From: Pelagadaptatus aseana
GTDB taxonomy: Bacteria > Pseudomonadota > Gammaproteobacteria > Pseudomonadales > Cellvibrionaceae
Assembly (NCBI GenBank): GCA_040365065.1
Contig: BAABNI010000002.1
Location: 248,001 to 312,000 of the forward strand
Length of the DNA stretch: 64,000 bases
Direction: 5' to 3'
Part shown: positions 52,169 through 59,778 of the stretch, piece after piece
Numbering within the stretch: position 1 is the stretch's first letter
Layout: each line of letters starts with the position of its first letter
Translations under genes and position numbers: made by a program
The notes under the pieces: model-generated
Databases searched by the model: none
Told to the model about the DNA's origin: nothing
What the model saw: the letters and a program-made list of their open reading frames with translations, nothing else

Positions 52169-53080
52169 TTAATGACCAAACAGCGAACTTCGAGCGCTGT
52201 CACAGATGGCGGCCACGGCAGGATGCTTTACTTTTCGCTCGGCCGAAATGGCATAATACTTCTGTTTAACCTCTTCAATTTTACCGATGACACGTACGTT
52301 AAAATTTTTGCAAATTTCCTCTTCAATGGTTGAGGACATAAAAAAAACACCCATACCGGCCTGACCAAAAGATTTCATCAGCGCACTGTCATCAAATTGG
52401 CCACAGACAACCGGATGAATATCCTGTTGCTGAAACCAGCCATCAAGCAATTGACGAACCGCGTATTGCCCGGTCGGCAATATCATGGGAGCGTTATTCA
52501 ATGATTCCGGGAAATTACGGCCATATTTTTTAGCCAGGCGTGGCGCTGCAAAACAACTTAAAGTGCTTTCGCCCAATTGATGATTGTAGGCTTTAACACT
52601 GAAGGCGCTGTTAATCGGTGTATCGCTCAAAACCATATCCACTTTATGCACGGCCAAATCTGCCAGCATGGCATCCATGGGCCCTTCTCGACTGGTAAGA
52701 GCAATATCCTGAGGCAAGTTCAACGCGGGCTTAATGATTTTGTAGACAATGGTTTTTGGTAACGCACTGGCCGCACCAACAATAAATTCTGATGCACCAA
52801 CCGATGGTGCTCCACGCAACACGTCATTGAGTTCCTGACCCAATTCAAAGATATCATCGGCATAGCGCAGCACCAGACGTCCAGTCTCTGTCAGTTGCAA
52901 ACCTCGGCCAGCCTTATCAAACAGCCGGCTGCCTATGTGGCTTTCCAATTGCGACAACTGCCCACTGATGGTTTGCGGCGTGATGTGCAACTTCTCACTG
53001 GCTCTGGCGATGCTACCTTCGTGAGCCACCATCCAGAAATAATGTAAGTGCTTGTAATTAAAAATAGAGCGCATAGCCAA
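52169..53080 (-). CDS. nhaR: NhaR-like LysR-family regulator (copy 1)
   Basis: The 303-residue protein has an N-terminal winged helix-turn-helix (HLHYFWMVAHEGSIARASEKLHITPQTISGQLSQLE, about 11-46) and an effector domain similar to E. coli NhaR, the sodium-responsive activator of the Na+/H+ antiporter gene nhaA. It lies directly upstream of, and in the same direction as, the Mrp cation/proton antiporter operon, and divergent from an HPF-like gene. Sodium- or pH-dependent control of both is a natural inference. Confidence 0.88.
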   Translation of the reverse strand: MAMRSIFNYKHLHYFWMVAHEGSIARASEKLHITPQTISGQLSQLESHIGSRLFDKAGRGLQLTETGRLVLRYADDIFELGQELNDVLRGAPSVGASEFIVGAASALPKTIVYKIIKPALNLPQDIALTSREGPMDAMLADLAVHKVDMVLSDTPINSAFSVKAYNHQLGESTLSCFAAPRLAKKYGRNFPESLNNAPMILPTGQYAVRQLLDGWFQQQDIHPVVCGQFDDSALMKSFGQAGMGVFFMSSTIEEEICKNFNVRVIGKIEEVKQKYYAISAERKVKHPAVAAICDSARSSLFGH

Positions 53081-53119
53081 ACCTTATGTCAATCACCCCG
53101 AAATAAAATCATCGCTTTA

Positions 53120-53157
53120 TTCGATGAATAAACTAAACAATAAACGATTTTTCTAAA
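53120..53157 (+). promoter_or_regulatory. Shared two-part motif upstream of HPF-like gene 1
   Basis: TTCGATG (53120-53126) and CGATTTTTC (from 53145), with 20 bases between TCGA and CGAT. The first half lies in a 17-bp palindrome TTTATTC-GAT-GAATAAA (53116-53132). The CGA is 83 bases before the start codon, almost the same as in the second copy. Confidence 0.6.
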
Positions 53158-53227
53158 TTTACCAGATTGCTACTCTGTCACTTCCAATGACTTAATCACT
53201 TTTTTCTCTTATTCAAAAGGACAGACA

Positions 53228-53581
53228 ATGTTAGTGAAAATTCATGCTCGCGGCCTTTCGCTATCAGAAAACCTGAAACGTTATACAGAATCCAAAATCA
53301 GAATGGCTTTGGGAATTTACGGTGATCGAATTAAACGTGCCGATATATTTTTAAAAGACATCAATGGCCCCAGAGGTGGCATGGATATGGACTGTAAAAT
53401 CACCATCCGCCCCGATGGCCAACCCGCCATTACGGTCCAAAAAACTACTGCCGACATGTATGATGCGATCAATGTCTGCAGTCAGAAAATCAAGCGGGCC
53501 GCCAGAAGACGCTTCGATCGTCTGCTGCAAAAAAGAACCTATCGCGTTGAGAATGATGTCTCAGAACAGTTGAGTCAGTAG
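53228..53581 (+). CDS. HPF/RaiA-family ribosome-associated protein (copy 1)
   Basis: The 117-residue protein has the single domain of hibernation-promoting factors, with the family motif NGPRGGMDMDCKITIRP in the middle and a basic C-terminal helix (KIKRAARRRFDRLLQKR). Such proteins bind the small ribosomal subunit and silence ribosomes under stress. It is divergent from NhaR copy 1. The standard hpf gene usually lies near rpoN, which is not here, so this is likely an extra, specialised paralogue. Confidence 0.85.
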   Translation: MLVKIHARGLSLSENLKRYTESKIRMALGIYGDRIKRADIFLKDINGPRGGMDMDCKITIRPDGQPAITVQKTTADMYDAINVCSQKIKRAARRRFDRLLQKRTYRVENDVSEQLSQ

Positions 53582-53610
53582 CGAATAACGCCAACATTAG
53601 AACAACTTTT

Positions 53611-53647
53611 TTCGAAGTAATGACAGAAAAAATACGACTTTTACTAA
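53611..53647 (+). promoter_or_regulatory. Shared two-part motif upstream of CBS gene
   Basis: TTCGAAG (53611-53617) and TACGACTTTTACTAA (53633-53647), with 19 bases between TCGA and CGAC. The right half matches the one before HPF-like gene 2 in 14 of 15 positions. Confidence 0.6.
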
Positions 53648-53789
53648 CTATCCGGAAAGAATACATTGGACATCAGGAAAATCATTAAAAGCGGGATACG
53701 GTCTTAACTGAACTGTTCTGAAAACCATGACGTAATTTGGACTATTCAGCCTCATGCCATCGATCCCACTCAAGTCAAGGTATGATGTT

Positions 53790-54425
53790 ATGTTCGCCAT
53801 CTACACGCCACAGGGACGCAGTTTTTCAGGGACACTGGAACGCCTTCGTAAAATTGAAAGAACGGCACAATCGCAGTCCAGCAGGTCACCAGCCGATCAT
53901 GAAGCGGATTTGATCGATCAGCACAGTGTTGAGGCCTATCAGATTTCAGACAAGGCCATCACCCAATACCGGTCCATGCTGCCTCAAAAGCAACAACGTG
54001 ACCCTATTTATCATGCTTATCAGGTTATGAGCCAACCGGTTCAGACTTTGAATGGAGACTGGAGCCTGGCTCGGACAAAAGAAGCCTTTCAGCAATTCAG
54101 TTATGCCGCATTCCCGGTCATCAACAACAGAATGCAACTGACCGGGTTGCTGTCACGGGGAGATTTTTATGAGCATCTGGCCACGGCTGACTTCCCTCCG
54201 AGACTGACTGAGACATCCATTAACGAATCTTTTATACGTAGCGACAACCAGGTCTACGCCGCTGAACCAATCACCGACATCCGCCGTATTGCCTGGCTGT
54301 TATTTAACAAGCGTCTGACAGCACTGCCCATTGTCGAGGACACGGGCCGACTGATTGGCATCGTATCCAGAAGTGACATTTTGCATTGCACCATCAACGA
54401 CCCACCGCTTTCACTGTGGTGTTGA
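53790..54425 (+). CDS. CBS-domain pair protein
   Basis: The 211-residue protein begins MFAIYTPQGRSFSGTLERL. A low-complexity linker is followed by two CBS motifs (about 85-140 with MSQPVQTLNGDWSL and FPVINNRMQLTGLLSRGDF; about 155-205 with AEPITDIRRIAWLLFNKRLTALPIVEDTGRLIGIVSRSDIL). CBS pairs bind adenosine nucleotides and regulate partners. It lies 3' of the HPF-like gene and has its own copy of the shared motif. The start at 53790 is chosen for its AAGG; 53754 is also possible. Confidence 0.82.
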   Translation: MFAIYTPQGRSFSGTLERLRKIERTAQSQSSRSPADHEADLIDQHSVEAYQISDKAITQYRSMLPQKQQRDPIYHAYQVMSQPVQTLNGDWSLARTKEAFQQFSYAAFPVINNRMQLTGLLSRGDFYEHLATADFPPRLTETSINESFIRSDNQVYAAEPITDIRRIAWLLFNKRLTALPIVEDTGRLIGIVSRSDILHCTINDPPLSLWC

Positions 54426-54465
54426 TGCAGCAATAACGAACGAATCAGGTGATCAATTCACAGGG

Positions 54466-55044
54466 TTAACTTCCCCCGCTAAGATAATCTCCCAGCACAC
54501 CCGCTTCCAAATCGGCCGTCAGGGACGCCGCACCCACCACATCACCATCCTCTTTTTCATACCAGCGTGGCTTGTTGATATAGATCACTCGAAGATCACT
54601 GCCTTGGGGAATTTGCGCAAACTCTTCGGCACTCAAGGCTGCGGTGTAATCACTGCCCTGCTTCCAGACAACCTTGCCAGCGGCATCGGTGATCTGCCAT
54701 ATCGGATACCCCGGTGCATTGCACATCCACTCAAACGTGACCGGTGTCATTTCATGCACGGACAATGCATTGGAATCGGCTGTAAAGAGATAGCTCTGGG
54801 TACACGATGGCGTGCGCTTTGCGTCTTCAATTTTGTTGATCTCCAGCGCGCCTTCGGGAATCAAGCTGTTTTGATGATCCATGATCGACAGGGTAAAAAA
54901 ACCGCCTTCCACTTGATTAACATCGCCGTCATTAAAAATTTGTACACACACCTGAACTGAAGCCGGCGACGCACTGGCCCCCTCGGATAACGCAAAGGTT
55001 AAGAGCAACAAACAAAAAGCGACTGGTGAAAATGATCTGGTCAT
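54466..55044 (-). CDS. Secreted protein of unknown function
   Basis: The 192-residue protein has a signal peptide (MTRSFSPVAFCLLLLTFALSEGASA, probable cleavage ASA|SP near residue 26). The mature part is acidic with three Cys (about 33, 80 and 108) that could form a disulfide, and beta-type patterning. I do not recognise the family. It converges with the CBS gene. Confidence 0.6.
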   Translation of the reverse strand: MTRSFSPVAFCLLLLTFALSEGASASPASVQVCVQIFNDGDVNQVEGGFFTLSIMDHQNSLIPEGALEINKIEDAKRTPSCTQSYLFTADSNALSVHEMTPVTFEWMCNAPGYPIWQITDAAGKVVWKQGSDYTAALSAEEFAQIPQGSDLRVIYINKPRWYEKEDGDVVGAASLTADLEAGVLGDYLSGGS

Positions 55045-55404
55045 GGGGATTCAATCTTTTCTAATTATTATGAACACACAACAATAGAGGCACGAAATCA
55101 TCTCAACAACCCCACACAAGTGGGATAGGCAGTATTATTAGCGACCCGATCAACATATCCGGTCACAGCTACTATTGGATGCAATCTCATCGACTCAGCC
55201 AAACCACTCGCTTCAAACCATGCAACTCTTTGACAGTAATCGAGAAGCTGATGATGGCTTTTACACAGAATAATTTTGTTTATCTAAAAAAAGCCCTGAA
55301 ACAGGGCTAGGGGGATCGCTGACACTAAGTCAGCAGGAGGTGCAAACGAGTTGCTGAGGAAGACGGCAGTGCCGGTGTGCGACTTATACTGCAACACACC
55401 GATT
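55045..55404. other. Intergenic region
   Basis: This 360-base stretch holds a terminator for the minus strand (55287-55310), a CTGAC/GTCAG stem at about 55319-55333, an isolated AGGAGGTG at 55335-55342, and the start of a 19-bp tandem repeat (55387). I see no supported gene. Confidence 0.5.
55287..55310 (-). terminator. Rho-independent terminator, minus strand
   Basis: AGCCCTG (55294-55300), loop AAA, CAGGGCT (55304-55310); on the minus strand the stem is followed by seven T. It serves the small gene at 55405-55743. Confidence 0.85.
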
Positions 55405-55424
55405 CTACTGCAACACACCGATTC
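55387..55424 (-). repeat. Perfect 19-bp tandem repeat over a stop codon
   Basis: Two identical 19-bp units (55387-55405, 55406-55424) begin TACTGCAACAC. The junction makes the TAG stop of the minus-strand gene; the copy 3' of the stop is non-coding. Confidence 0.9.
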
Positions 55425-55743
55425 GCAAAGAGGATTGCAGATTTAACAGCCGGCCACTGGCCTTGGCAGATTCAATCAGACGATGTGTTGCCAGAATGGC
55501 CTCGTCCAGATTATCTATGACCCGCTGCGCTACCGGATCGTTACGGCCATAGCGTTCACGAAAACTGAAATGACGCTGTTGCTGCAATTTTTTCATATCA
55601 ACCAATAACTGTAATACCTGTTCGGCGGAGCTGGATGAAGAACCGGAAGAGTCACCCTCGCTGTCCACAACCGAAATTTCCAGAGCGGTATCTACCGATG
55701 CGTCTTCACAGGTAAAATTTGGGGGCTGTGCGTAAGCATTCAT
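55405..55743 (-). CDS. Small soluble protein of unknown function
   Basis: The 112-residue protein has a Ser/Asp/Glu-rich N-terminal half (SEGDSSGSSSSSAEQ) and a helical C-terminal half with heptad-like spacing (VLQLLVDMKKLQQQRHF, VIDNLDEAILATHRLIE), possibly a short coiled coil. I do not recognise the family. Its last codons and stop are part of a 19-bp duplication. It is followed by a good terminator, which supports expression. Confidence 0.6.
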   Translation of the reverse strand: MNAYAQPPNFTCEDASVDTALEISVVDSEGDSSGSSSSSAEQVLQLLVDMKKLQQQRHFSFRERYGRNDPVAQRVIDNLDEAILATHRLIESAKASGRLLNLQSSLRIGVLQ

Positions 55744-55830
55744 GACAAATCCTCTTTCCCGATGGTTTGAAACATTGTAATCAAACCCTGAGAAACAACC
55801 ATTCGAACATTCCTGTGCTTTACTCCGATT

Positions 55831-55934
55831 TTTTCGAATTAGGCTCTTGATTTAGATTCTCGACTCAGATTCTCGAATTAGGCATTCGGATTAGACTCTC
55901 GAACTAGGCTCTCGAACTAGACTCTCGAACCAGA
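55831..55934 (-). repeat. Eight-unit 13-bp imperfect tandem repeat after NhaR copy 2
   Basis: Eight 13-bp units fill 55831-55934 without gaps, with plus-strand consensus CTCTCGAAYTAGR. The array ends exactly at the TAG stop of the NhaR-like gene. Units nearest the gene are most alike (55896-55934); distal ones are decayed, as expected if the array grew from the gene end. Confidence 0.85.
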
Positions 55935-56846
55935 CTATTGCATAAAACTGGCAAACTTCTGCTGTGCTGTATCGATCAGCAATTTGACGCCTGGATGTTT
56001 TACTTTGCGCTCCGGTGAAATGGCGTAAAACCTCTCGGTGACTTCCCGAGTACGGCCTATCACTTCGACACCGTATTGCTGGGTGACGTGATCTTCAATG
56101 ATTTCAGGCGTACAAAAGACGCCATAACCGGACTGACCGAAGTATTTCATCATGGCGCTGTCATCAAATTCACCGACAATATTCGGAGCTATGTTTTCAC
56201 GATCAAACCAGGCCTGCAGATTGATTTTCTGGCTGGACTTGTCACCACAAATAAGAAATGGGCACTGATTCAATGACTCAGGAAAATCGACCCGAAGTAA
56301 TTCGGCTGTATCGGGAGCGGCATAAAAACTGAGACCACACTCGCCCAGAAAGTGGCTGTATGCCTTTATCGCCACTCCGGGCGTCAAAGGCCGATCCGAC
56401 AGGATAAAATCCAGTTTGTTGAGAGCCAACTCTGACAACAACGAACCAAAATCACCTTCACGACACAGCAATTTGGTGTCGCCTTCGAGCTCGAAACTTT
56501 TTTCCAGAATCTGAACCGCCAGAGTCTTCGGAATCACATCAATCACGCCAGCGCAAAATTCGAAGGCCTGTTCCGCACCCTGATGTTTGATGCACTGTTG
56601 CAATTCCGTCCCGAGGGCAAAGATATCTTCGGCGTAGCTGAAAACAACTTTACCCATGCTATTCAAAACCAGTCGCTTGCCCTTGCGATCGAACAAACTG
56701 ACACCCAGATAATCTTCAAACACAGAAACCTGACCACTGATTGTCTGCGGTGATACATGCAATGACTCCGAAGCCTTAACGATACTGCCCTCGGTTGCCA
56801 CCGCATAAAAATAGCGCAGGTGATTATAATTTAACTGTTGTCCCAT
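55935..56846 (-). CDS. NhaR-like LysR-family regulator (copy 2)
   Basis: This 303-residue protein has the same length and layout as copy 1 and is clearly related to it (HLRYFYAVATEGSIVKASESLHVSPQTISGQVSVFEDYLG; GEFDDSAMMKYFGQSGYGVF; ERKVKHPGV). It is divergent from the second HPF-like gene, repeating the arrangement of copy 1. Sequence divergence is high, so the duplication is old. The shared motif lies in the gap between them. Confidence 0.86.
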   Translation of the reverse strand: MGQQLNYNHLRYFYAVATEGSIVKASESLHVSPQTISGQVSVFEDYLGVSLFDRKGKRLVLNSMGKVVFSYAEDIFALGTELQQCIKHQGAEQAFEFCAGVIDVIPKTLAVQILEKSFELEGDTKLLCREGDFGSLLSELALNKLDFILSDRPLTPGVAIKAYSHFLGECGLSFYAAPDTAELLRVDFPESLNQCPFLICGDKSSQKINLQAWFDRENIAPNIVGEFDDSAMMKYFGQSGYGVFCTPEIIEDHVTQQYGVEVIGRTREVTERFYAISPERKVKHPGVKLLIDTAQQKFASFMQ

Positions 56847-56918
56847 TTCGGCATCCTCGTCTAGTCCTCTTATCCAGCTCCATACAACCGCTACAAGCTT
56901 GCACTGTATTAAGTATTT

Positions 56919-56955
56919 TTCGATGAACGCGTCCGATTAATACGACTTTTATTAA
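56919..56955 (+). promoter_or_regulatory. Shared two-part motif upstream of HPF-like gene 2
   Basis: TTCGATG (56919-56925) and TACGACTTTTATTAA (56941-56955), 19 bases between TCGA and CGAC, 84 bases before the start codon. This copy best fits the consensus. Confidence 0.65.
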
Positions 56956-57026
56956 ATCAGACAAATTTCTACAGTGGCCTTGTTTATCCTTAAATTCATC
57001 AGGCTTGATGCCCGGAGATATCAACA

Positions 57027-57386
57027 ATGAAACTAAGCATTCAATTTAAAAACCTGAAAGGTGACGGCCCGATAATCAGCCACATCGACCACAAGTTTTC
57101 ATTCGTCTTTGCCAGAAGCCAGCACAGTATTGAAAGCGCCGCCATTACCCTGAAAAACATAAATGACCCCAAAGGCGGCATCGACAAACTCTGCCAGATC
57201 GTGATCAAACCGGTGGGTCTGGGCAAAATTGTCGTGACCGAAAAACGCCAGCACCTGACTGAAGCCATTGATCACTGCCTGCATCGGGCCAGCCAAAGTC
57301 TGGACCGCAAACTCAAGCGCCGACACAAACTGTCCAAAAGGGCCTACAGGAACGCCGCCATGTTCGATTTACCTGCCGCCACATGA
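57027..57386 (+). CDS. HPF/RaiA-family protein (copy 2)
   Basis: The 119-residue protein shows the HPF core NINDPKGGIDKLCQIVIKP and a strongly basic C-terminal helix (SLDRKLKRRHKLSKRAYR). It differs considerably from copy 1. CGGAG precedes the ATG. It is divergent from NhaR copy 2 and converges with the SbtA operon. Binding to ribosomes is inferred from the fold. Confidence 0.82.
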   Translation: MKLSIQFKNLKGDGPIISHIDHKFSFVFARSQHSIESAAITLKNINDPKGGIDKLCQIVIKPVGLGKIVVTEKRQHLTEAIDHCLHRASQSLDRKLKRRHKLSKRAYRNAAMFDLPAAT

Positions 57387-57418
57387 AATTCCCATTCAAG
57401 CCAATGCCGCTTCTTCTG

Positions 57419-58390
57419 TTAAGCGGCAAACCACTGGGTAATCACCGTAAAAGTTGGAATGCCGATCAGTACGTTAAAGGGGAAGGTAATACCCAGCGAT
57501 GCGCTGATCGACAAACTCTGATTTGCTTGCGGTAAAGCAACGTGCATAGCCGCCGGTACCGCGATGTATGAAGCACTGGCACCCAATACCGCCAGCAGAA
57601 TGGATCCACCCACCGACAACCCCAGAGCCAGCCCCAGAAAACAACCCAACAGGCCACCAACAATCGGCATGGCAACACCAAAAGCCAGCATAAAGCTGCC
57701 CAATCGTTTGATATCACCCAGACGACTGGCGGCGGTCATCCCCATTTGCAACAGAAACAGGGCCAAAACACCGTTGAACAACTCGAAGAAAAACGGAGTG
57801 ACTTTGTCGACGCGGTCACCGGCCAGATAGCCAATTATCAGACCACCAACCATCAGCACCATGCCCTGATTGAACAGTACTTCATGAATTAATTGCTTGG
57901 TCGAAGGCGATGCCACCTGAACCCCATCCGCATTGACACCGGCATCGACACTCTGTGCCTGTCTGGCCAAAAGCAGCCCAACAACAATTGCCGGCATTTC
58001 CAGCAGCACCACAAACAGTGGAATATAAGGTTCGTAGGCAATCCCCTGAGCTTCAAGAAAAGCCACGGCCACGGCGTAGGTACCGACACTGACAGAACCG
58101 TAATGAGCCGCAATGGAAGCCGCATCGTAACGCTTGAGATCGCCAATATAATAAAGCACTGGGAAAGCAATCAGGGGCAGTAGCAATCCCAGCAGAATAA
58201 CGATAAAGGACTGACTGACCAGCTCCCAGGAAGCATGCTCTGCCAGAGCCACACCTCCCTTGAGCCCGATAGCCACCATCAGAAACAGAACCAGTGACTG
58301 ATAGAGGCTTTTGGGGAACTGAATTTCAGCGCGTACCAGTGCGGCAAACACACCGAGTATGAAAAACGCAATGCCGACATCCAACTGCAT
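57419..58390 (-). CDS. sbtA: SbtA-type sodium-dependent bicarbonate transporter
   Basis: The 323-residue membrane protein has about ten helices in two inverted halves and matches the SbtA/DUF897 family (LVLFLMVAIGLKGGVAL; HYGSVSVGTYAVAVAFL; LGASASYIAVPAAMHVALPQAN). Cyanobacterial SbtA imports bicarbonate with sodium. The usual PII-like partner SbtB is not encoded next to it; instead a 66-residue membrane protein precedes it by 34 bases. The divergent LysR gene is the likely regulator. Confidence 0.9.
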   Translation of the reverse strand: MQLDVGIAFFILGVFAALVRAEIQFPKSLYQSLVLFLMVAIGLKGGVALAEHASWELVSQSFIVILLGLLLPLIAFPVLYYIGDLKRYDAASIAAHYGSVSVGTYAVAVAFLEAQGIAYEPYIPLFVVLLEMPAIVVGLLLARQAQSVDAGVNADGVQVASPSTKQLIHEVLFNQGMVLMVGGLIIGYLAGDRVDKVTPFFFELFNGVLALFLLQMGMTAASRLGDIKRLGSFMLAFGVAMPIVGGLLGCFLGLALGLSVGGSILLAVLGASASYIAVPAAMHVALPQANQSLSISASLGITFPFNVLIGIPTFTVITQWFAA

Positions 58391-58424
58391 AGTTCTTACC
58401 TCTGCTCAATTAGATCTGATCGGA

Positions 58425-58625
58425 TTATTCAACCGGAGCCAAAGCCGATGTCGGTTTGGGCTCAGGCGACTGTCCCCGCAGTTTTGTAACCACAGCCAGT
58501 GCGGCAATCGCGACACCCAGAACCATCAGGCTGATGCCAATACTCGCCTGTGAAGCAACAACGCCCCCTAGAAGGGTTAACATGACACCGACCACCAAAC
58601 TGAAATTGAATTGCTTGCTTGTCAT
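58425..58625 (-). CDS. Small membrane protein upstream of sbtA
   Basis: The 66-residue protein has two hydrophobic helices (about 8-25 and 28-47) and a Pro-rich hydrophilic tail (RGQSPEPKPTSALAPVE). I do not recognise the family. It is the first gene of the sbtA unit and could be an accessory or regulatory subunit. Confidence 0.65.
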   Translation of the reverse strand: MTSKQFNFSLVVGVMLTLLGGVVASQASIGISLMVLGVAIAALAVVTKLRGQSPEPKPTSALAPVE

Positions 58626-58701
58626 AAATACCTCGACACAATGTGGTTTGAGCAGCGTTCTACTGCATTTGAATTGAGGGCCATTGTGCCTGTTATTAGA
58701 A

Positions 58702-58749
58702 ATAGATAAAATTTGATATTATTTATTCTATGTATAGACTTTTATCTAT
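58702..58749. promoter_or_regulatory. Long-spaced inverted repeat between sbtA unit and LysR gene
   Basis: ATAGATAAAA (58702-58711) and TTTTATCTAT (58740-58749) form a perfect 10-bp inverted repeat with 28 bases between, in a very AT-rich divergent promoter region. This is a plausible site for the LysR-type protein. Confidence 0.5.
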
Positions 58750-58781
58750 ATCTATAATTATCCAGGATCTGGCAGGGCATC

Positions 58782-59717
58782 ATGAAATCAAGGCTTCACG
58801 CTCATATAGGTACTCTGAGGCAGTTAGAAATCCTGCTGGCCGTGCACGATCATGGCAGCATTAATGGGGCCGCAAAGGCGCTGTATCTGACCCAGCCCAC
58901 CGTATCCATTCAGATGAAAAAATTAGCGGATGCCATTGGCTTGCCACTTTACAACATCACCAATCGCAAACTGATTTTCACTGATGAAGGATTGGAGCTG
59001 GTCAAAACAGCGGTGGAAGTACTGGACAGTTTTGCCCGCCTGGATATGTCACTGAGCGACATGCGTGAACTGAAAACCGGTACCCTGCGTCTGGCAGTGG
59101 TGAACACATCGCAGTATTTTATTCCCCATTTGCTGGGGCCATTCTGCGAACGTTTTCCCGGGATCGAGATACAACTGAAGGTTGGTAACCGCGAACAAAC
59201 CATTGAGCGTCTCAAGCGAGGCGTTGATGACTTTTACGTTTTCAGCCATCCACCACAGGATGCCGATACCGAAAGCATCGAGTTTCTGGACAACCCGCTG
59301 GTTGCCATCGCCTATGAAGATCATCCTCTGGCACAGCGCAAGCGGCTGTCACTGAAGAACCTGCTGGATGAACCTTTTCTGATCCGCGAACCCGGCTCCG
59401 GTACCCGTCATGCGGTCGAAGAATTTTTGCGCGACCGTGGCATCGAGCTGAACGTAAAAATGACCATCGAGAGCAACGAGGCCATTAAGCATTCGGTGAT
59501 GTCAAAGCTGGGCATCTCCATTGTATCTGCCCATACCCTGACCTACGGCGGACAATCGGGCCTGATCAAATTACCGGTTAAAGAATTACCTATCGACTCC
59601 CACTGGTTTTTTGTCTGGTCAAAGTCGAAACGGCAGACAGTGATCGCCTCCGAATTTCTTCAATACGTGGAAACCGAAGGTAAGGAGTTGCTCTACCGTG
59701 ATCTGATACAGGCCTAG
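58782..59717 (+). CDS. LysR-family regulator (CbbR/CmpR-like)
   Basis: The 311-residue protein has the LysR helix-turn-helix (LRQLEILLAVHDHGSINGAAKALYLTQPTVSIQMKKL, about 12-48) and an effector domain that looks most like the CbbR/CmpR group (VVNTSQYFIPHLLGPFCERFPGIEI; REPGSGTRHAVEEFL). That group controls carbon fixation and bicarbonate uptake genes, which fits its divergent position next to sbtA. No carbon-fixation genes are in the window. Confidence 0.87.
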   Translation: MKSRLHAHIGTLRQLEILLAVHDHGSINGAAKALYLTQPTVSIQMKKLADAIGLPLYNITNRKLIFTDEGLELVKTAVEVLDSFARLDMSLSDMRELKTGTLRLAVVNTSQYFIPHLLGPFCERFPGIEIQLKVGNREQTIERLKRGVDDFYVFSHPPQDADTESIEFLDNPLVAIAYEDHPLAQRKRLSLKNLLDEPFLIREPGSGTRHAVEEFLRDRGIELNVKMTIESNEAIKHSVMSKLGISIVSAHTLTYGGQSGLIKLPVKELPIDSHWFFVWSKSKRQTVIASEFLQYVETEGKELLYRDLIQA

Positions 59718-59778
59718 CGCCCTTTGACCCGAGCCTATCGTCCTTTGACCCGAGCCTAGCGCCCTTTGAAAAGAGGCT
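59716..59778 (-). repeat. Three-unit 21-bp tandem repeat with in-frame stops
   Basis: Units 59716-59736, 59737-59757 and 59758-59778 share the core CCTTTGA and ends in GCCT or GGCT. Read on the minus strand each unit ends in TAG, and the 21-base period keeps the stops in frame, so the enoyl-CoA hydratase gene has three consecutive in-frame stops. The distal unit overlaps the stop of the convergent LysR gene. Confidence 0.9.

Noticed and set aside
55351..55446. 31-codon plus-strand frame after AGGAGGTG
   Set aside because: The start would be TTG, the frame is antisense to the small gene at 55405 and includes the tandem repeat; no other support.
55831..55934. CRISPR array
   Set aside because: Units are 13 bp and directly adjacent with no spacers, and there are no cas genes.
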